DNA of 8,476 nucleotides from an uncultured Lachnospiraceae bacterium (GTDB taxonomy: Bacteria > Bacillota > Clostridia > Lachnospirales > Lachnospiraceae). Position numbers and translations under genes: made by a program. A model generated the notes under the pieces. The model did no database searches, was not told where the DNA came from, and saw nothing but the letters and a program-made list of their open reading frames with translations. Location of the stretch: positions 1 through 8,476 of the forward strand of contig CAJUSQ010000121.1 of assembly GCA_910588885.1 (NCBI GenBank). The letters run 5' to 3'. This document shows positions 5,453 through 8,476 of the stretch, piece by piece. Position 1 is the first letter of the stretch. Every line of letters begins with the position of its first letter.

Positions 5453-6697
5453 ATGGCCGCGAATCCCAATGGCATCAATATGCTGGATGTCAAAAAAAGC
5501 AACCGAAGTTCCATTATTAAATTAATTCACGCAACCAACGGCATATCCCGGAAGGAAATTGCTGCTGCCCTTTCCCTGACTCCAGCCGCCATCACCCTGA
5601 TCACCAACGACCTGCTTCAGGAAGGGCTGATCCTGGAAACCTTTCCCACCCAGGCCGCAAGGCGCAGAGGGCGCAAGGAAGTTATTCTGGAACTGAATCG
5701 TTCCTGTTACGCTTCCATCGGGATCTACATCAGCCATCATAAATTTGACGTAATCTGCATCGACCTGCAGAATGAGATTTTGTTTGAAACCACCGTTTAT
5801 ATCGACGACTGCCGGAAGGAGTCCCAGGCCATCCTTGAAAAGATCGCAGGGATTCTCCGCCAATCCCTGACCAATTACGATGTCTGCCGGAAGCACACCC
5901 TTTTAGGCATCGGCATCTGCGTCCATGGCATTGTAGATACGGAAAGGGGCATCAGCATTACTTCCTATGGAATCTGGGAAGACAATACCGATGCCACCAG
6001 CTATTTGGAACTGGAATTCCAGGTCCCGGTCTGTTTGACCAATAATATCTGCGCCCTGGCTCACGGAGAAGCCTTTTTGTCCAACAAAAACACCCCCAGC
6101 GATATGCTGTTTATCAAATACGGCCCCGGAGTCGGCGCCGCCCGTATTATTTCCAACCGTTCGTTCCGGTTGTCCGACTATAAGGCCATTGAGCTGGGAC
6201 ATCTGATTATGGAAGCCAACGGCGCCCCCTGCGTCTGCGGAAATCAGGGCTGTCTGGAAACCATGATCGGCTACGATGCCATCGAACAGAGCATCCGTCA
6301 TTTGATTACCCCTGCCGCCGCCCCTGCCCTGTATCGTCTTTTGAACGGGAATCCCGGGAATATCAATATGGAATACATCCTGCAAGCCTTTGAAGCCGGA
6401 GATACGGTGGCCCAGATGGTCATGGGGCGGGCCGTCCATTATTTGGCCCTCGCAGTCAAAAATGCCATCTGCCTGCTGGATCCGGAAACCGTGGTACTGT
6501 ACGGAGAACTTTTTGAGCACCAGTCCCTTCGGGACGCCCTGGGCACGGAGCTGCTGCACTATTCCCTTTCCACCCCGGTCACCTTCAGCAGCTTTAACGC
6601 CAAGCTGAATGCCCTGGGCCCGGCCACCACGGCTATTACTTATTTCTTTGACAACGGAGGAGACAACTCCGGCAGGCCTGGGCATTTTGGGCGGTAA
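5453..6697 (+). CDS. ROK-family transcriptional regulator (NagC/XylR type)
   Basis: A 414-aa DNA-binding sugar sensor; full family length. GGAGGT is 5 bases before the ATG. Residues about 15-75 are a winged helix (IIKLIHATNGISRKEIAAAL, then SLTPAAITLITNDLLQEGLI), followed by the ROK sugar-kinase-like fold from about 85. The zinc and signature region is ELGH (H250) and CVCGNQGCLE with C260, C262 and C267. The glycine-rich IKYGPGVGAARI (221-232) matches the sugar/phosphate loop. The kinase motif NDxN is TNNIC here: N198 replaces the catalytic Asp, so phosphorylation of sugar is unlikely and the protein should be a pure regulator, as usual for NagC-like repressors. It likely binds the palindromes in the divergent region and releases them on binding an amino sugar or its 6-phosphate; ligand and sign of control are inferred. 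Confidence 0.92.
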   Translation: MAANPNGINMLDVKKSNRSSIIKLIHATNGISRKEIAAALSLTPAAITLITNDLLQEGLILETFPTQAARRRGRKEVILELNRSCYASIGIYISHHKFDVICIDLQNEILFETTVYIDDCRKESQAILEKIAGILRQSLTNYDVCRKHTLLGIGICVHGIVDTERGISITSYGIWEDNTDATSYLELEFQVPVCLTNNICALAHGEAFLSNKNTPSDMLFIKYGPGVGAARIISNRSFRLSDYKAIELGHLIMEANGAPCVCGNQGCLETMIGYDAIEQSIRHLITPAAAPALYRLLNGNPGNINMEYILQAFEAGDTVAQMVMGRAVHYLALAVKNAICLLDPETVVLYGELFEHQSLRDALGTELLHYSLSTPVTFSSFNAKLNALGPATTAITYFFDNGGDNSGRPGHFGR

Positions 6698-6765
6698 AAC
6701 TCCGGAAAACACAAACAGGCCGGGGGGGGAAGCAGAAAAGCAGAAAAGATTTTTCGGATCACCAC

Positions 6766-6816
6766 AAAAAAGCCGGGCGCAGCAGCTGTCAGACTGCCAC
6801 TGCGCCCCGGCCTTTT
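6766..6816. terminator. Bidirectional rho-independent terminator
   Basis: GCCGGGCGCAG (6772-6782) pairs with CTGCGCCCCGGC (6800-6811/12, one bulged C) around a 17-base loop whose ends can add four weaker pairs. On the plus strand it is followed by TTTTAT and ends the ROK transcript. On the minus strand it is followed by TTTTTT, so it also stops anything read from the copA side. It marks the end of the sugar locus. Confidence 0.85.
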
Positions 6817-6837
6817 ATAGGTGCAGAGATTAGATTA

Positions 6838-8094
6838 TTACACTACAGAACGGCCTTTGAGTGATGTTCTTTTACAAAATATACCATCGGTCCAGAGGCA
6901 CCCACTCCACATAGATATACTCGTATTCCGTATCACGGTCCTGGCTGTTCCCGGCATTGATTTCTCGATATATTGGGAAACGAATACCCCGCTGACCTTA
7001 TCCGCCAGCTTTGCGATAGGCGCTTTGGAACTGGTTGCTTCATCCACAAGCCGCACGATCTGTGCTAATGTGGTGTCATCCCCTACTTTCGTAGCCTGCA
7101 TTTTAAAATAGCCGGATTTATTGATTGTTGCGCCGATTACTTTATCCCCGGTCTGCTTTTCCACAGGTATGCTCTCTCCGGTCAGGGCTGATTCATCCAC
7201 AGAAGAAACACCTTCCACGATAACCCCGTCTACCGGAATGGACTCCCCCGCTTTTACAACTAAAATTTCTCCTGCCTGTACTTCCTCTACCGGAACCTGT
7301 ATTTCCATTCCGTCCCTCTCCACTGTGGCGGTCTTGGGCGCAAGGTTCATCAGTTTTGTAATGGCATCTGAGGTCTTTCCTTTTGCACGAGCTTCCAACG
7401 TCTTACCTAATGTTATAAGTGTCAGAATCATACCCGCCGATTCAAAATACAGATCCATCATAAAGCTGTGTACGGTTTCCATATCGCCATGCCCAAATCC
7501 TATCCCGATTTTATAAATGGCATAGATACCATAGACGATTGCCGCACCAGAACCAATAGCAATCAGGGAATCCATATTCGGTGAGCCATGAAACAGTGTC
7601 TTAAAACCCATGCGGTAATATTTAAAATTGATGAACACTACCGGAATCAGCAATAGAAACTGTGTAAAAGCAAAACTCATTGCATTTTCCATACCAAGCA
7701 GCCCTTTGGGAAGTATCCACCCCATCATATGCCCCATAGATATATAGAACAGTGGAATGGTAAACAGTGCGGACAGAAGCAGCCGCTTTTTCATTTGACC
7801 GTATTCTTTTTGTGCTGTGTTTGCCTCTGGCTGTGCTGTCTGCTTCGCAGAAGCGTTTACAGTCTGCCCCTTATTCTGAACCGATTTAGGAAATGCCCCG
7901 TACCCGGCTTTTTCAACTGCCTGCACAATTCCCTCCGTATCCAGAACAGACTCATCATAAGAAGCAACCATACTGTTTTTTAGCAGGTTTACGGATACCT
8001 CCTTTATTCCCGGCAGCTTCGCTACGCTTTTCTCAATTCTTGCAGAGCAGGCGGAACAGGTCATACCCGTAATGTCAAATTGCTCCTTTTGCAA
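6838..8094 (-). pseudogene. copA: Truncated copper-exporting P1B-type ATPase
   Basis: Codons 1-372 are the first half of a CopA-type copper pump. The HMA domain has GMTCSACSAR with Cu-binding C13 and C16. Membrane segments lie near 104-129, 136-159, 175-198 and 212-233, followed by the actuator domain with SVDESALTGES (TGES at 305-308). Homology stops at DKVSGVFV (365-372). The next 46 codons to the stop at 6838 are unrelated. The CPC ion-binding motif of the sixth helix, the DKTGT phosphorylation loop and the nucleotide-binding domain are all absent, so no transport is possible; a full protein has about 750 residues. The start appears to be TTG at 8094 after GAAGGG; no ATG fits. Its promoter and CsoR-like operator are still intact, so the loss looks recent or is an assembly join. 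Composition is closer to mobile clostridial metal genes than to the sugar locus. Confidence 0.85.
6872..6979 (-). pseudogene. 3' remnant of an unidentified gene joined to copA
   Basis: From the point where CopA homology stops, another frame is open: it begins FPIYREINAGNSQDRD, continues TEYEYIYVEWVPLDRWYIL and ends at TAA (6874-6872), about 35 codons. Its aromatic and acidic make-up reads more like real protein than the copA-frame tail. I do not recognise the family. It may be the C terminus of the gene into which the deleted or rearranged copA was joined. The third frame (ending VYFVKEHHSKAVL at about 6842) cannot be excluded as the real one. Confidence 0.4.
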
Positions 8095-8122
8095 AATTAT
8101 CCCTTCTTTCTTTTCTAAATTT

Positions 8123-8169
8123 GTAACAGTATGTTGTACCCCTCCCCCGTAGGGGACTGGAGCTGTTAC
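8123..8169. repeat. Inverted repeat enclosing the CsoR-like site
   Basis: GTAACAG (8123-8129) and CTGTTAC (8163-8169) are perfect 7-base inverted arms with the CsoR-like palindrome between them. In the copA leader RNA the arms could pair as the base of a stem. It may be chance, an outer operator element or an RNA structure. Confidence 0.4.
8137..8157. promoter_or_regulatory. CsoR-like copper-responsive operator of copA
   Basis: Read on the minus strand, the site is GTCCCCTACGGGGGAGGGGT. Its core CCCCTACGGGGG closely resembles the Bacillus subtilis copZA operator core (CCCTACGGGGG) bound by the Cu(I) sensor CsoR. It lies just after the predicted copA transcription start, where a repressor would block elongation. 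No csoR gene is in the window. Confidence 0.65.
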
Positions 8170-8177
8170 CGTTTTTC

Positions 8178-8207
8178 ATTATAAACACCCGATTTTCCTT
8201 TTGTCTG
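8178..8207 (-). promoter_or_regulatory. Promoter of truncated copA
   Basis: On the minus strand there is a perfect TATAAT (8183-8178) and, 18 bases upstream, CAGACA (8207-8202; four of six match TTGACA). The start would be near 8171, giving a leader of about 77 nt that contains the CsoR-like site. Confidence 0.6.
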
Positions 8208-8309
8208 CTCTGAAAAGGAGCTTTTTTTATCCGAAAAGCAATTTCTTTTTTTACAAAAATCCAATCAGAAGGTTTTATGCTCCAAAGAGGAATACCGCCT
8301 TCAAACCCA

Positions 8310-8338
8310 TTGACTTATGGCGGATTGGTGACTATACT
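8310..8338 (+). promoter_or_regulatory. Strong promoter of the HMA-domain gene
   Basis: TTGACT (8310-8315), a 17-base spacer and TATACT (8333-8338): one mismatch from consensus in each box. The start would be near 8345, about 80 nt before the ATG at 8424. Confidence 0.8.
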
Positions 8339-8350
8339 TTGCGCAGAACG

Positions 8351-8368
8351 ATTAAACATCTCTTTAAT
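8351..8368. promoter_or_regulatory. ArsR/SmtB-type operator candidate
   Basis: ATTAAA and TTTAAT are perfect arms around CATCTC, just downstream of the -10 box, overlapping the start of the transcript. A/T-rich inverted repeats here are typical of metal-sensing ArsR/SmtB (CzrA, CadC, ZiaR) repressors. No regulator gene is visible, so the assignment rests on the metal context. Confidence 0.45.
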
Positions 8369-8423
8369 TGTTCAGCCATGCCAAACCAACTAAACAAATT
8401 TTTTTAGAAAGGTGGATTATTCC

Positions 8424-8476
8424 ATGAAAAAAACAATCAAACTTATCGACTTGGATTGCGGTCACTGTGCAGATAA
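8424..8476 (+). CDS. Heavy-metal-associated (HMA) domain protein, partial (right edge)
   Basis: Seventeen codons are visible, reading MKKTIKLIDLDCGHCAD before the window ends. DLDCxxC is the metal-binding loop of a ferredoxin-like HMA domain, here with C12 and C15. The opening MKKTIKLIDLDC is typical of small HMA proteins, or HMA-containing zinc/cadmium ATPases, of clostridia. The ATG at 8424 follows AGAAAGGTGG at a fairly long spacing. It is divergent from copA and has its own strong promoter with an ArsR-like site. Whether it is a short chaperone or the N terminus of a ZntA/CadA pump depends on sequence beyond the edge. Confidence 0.75.
   Translation, partial: MKKTIKLIDLDCGHCAD

Noticed and set aside
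5903..6712. Minus-strand 269-codon frame opposite the ROK gene
   Set aside because: Shadow of the ROK gene, whose motifs fix the true strand and frame.
6722..6729. Run of eight G residues
   Set aside because: Homopolymers can be phase-variable, but this one lies outside any gene, after the ROK stop codon; a sequencing-length error would be harmless.
6731..6748. Two 8-bp tandem copies of AGCAGAAA
   Set aside because: Too short and simple to mean anything; no sign of an attachment site or insertion-sequence end.
8206..8228. Small hairpin GCTCT-GAAAA-GGAGC followed by seven T on the plus strand
   Set aside because: Terminator-like, but only five pairs, and no plus-strand gene upstream would need it; it overlaps the copA -35 region.

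Overview
The window looks like Firmicutes chromosomal DNA, most probably a gut Lachnospiraceae (Clostridia) or a close relative. Reasons: strong AGGAGG-type ribosome binding sites, a DUF4867-type protein that I associate with clostridia, a lipoprotein sugar-binding protein with two MalF/MalG-type permeases but no dedicated ATPase, and a single-HMA copper ATPase of clostridial type. The taxonomic call is inferred from these features only.

Positions 1-6816 form one divergent sugar-uptake locus. On the minus strand, in transcription order, are a lipoprotein substrate-binding protein (4219-2843), two permeases (2706-1837 and 1824-955) and a NagA-like amidohydrolase (879 to the left edge). On the plus strand are a DUF4867-type protein (4637-5377) and a ROK-family regulator (5453-6697). 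The 417-bp divergent intergenic region carries a good promoter for the transporter operon (TTTACA-17-TATAAT), a candidate promoter for the plus-strand pair and several palindromes, one of them a near-perfect 21-bp palindrome just upstream of the binding-protein RBS. The likely scheme is import of an amino sugar or amino-sugar oligosaccharide, deacetylation of the 6-phosphate inside the cell, and control by the ROK protein. A hairpin and a 35-bp tandem repeat lie between the binding-protein and first permease genes.

Positions 6817-8476 are a different kind of DNA: an A/T-richer metal-homeostasis fragment that lies beyond a bidirectional terminator. It holds the first ~372 codons of a copper-exporting P-type ATPase (minus strand) that breaks off before the ion-binding and phosphorylation motifs and is joined to about 35 codons of an unrelated, unidentified gene end. 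Its promoter and a CsoR-like operator are still in place. Divergent from it is the start of a small heavy-metal-associated (HMA) domain protein (from 8424), with a near-consensus promoter and an ArsR/SmtB-like inverted repeat, cut by the right edge.

The main oddities are two apparent gene breaks. The copA break at about 6979 is clear. At the left edge (about 45-60) the NagA reading stops looking like NagA right after its catalytic Asp, and another frame then reads like a piece of RNase HI. I saw no tRNA, rRNA, CRISPR array or complete insertion sequence.
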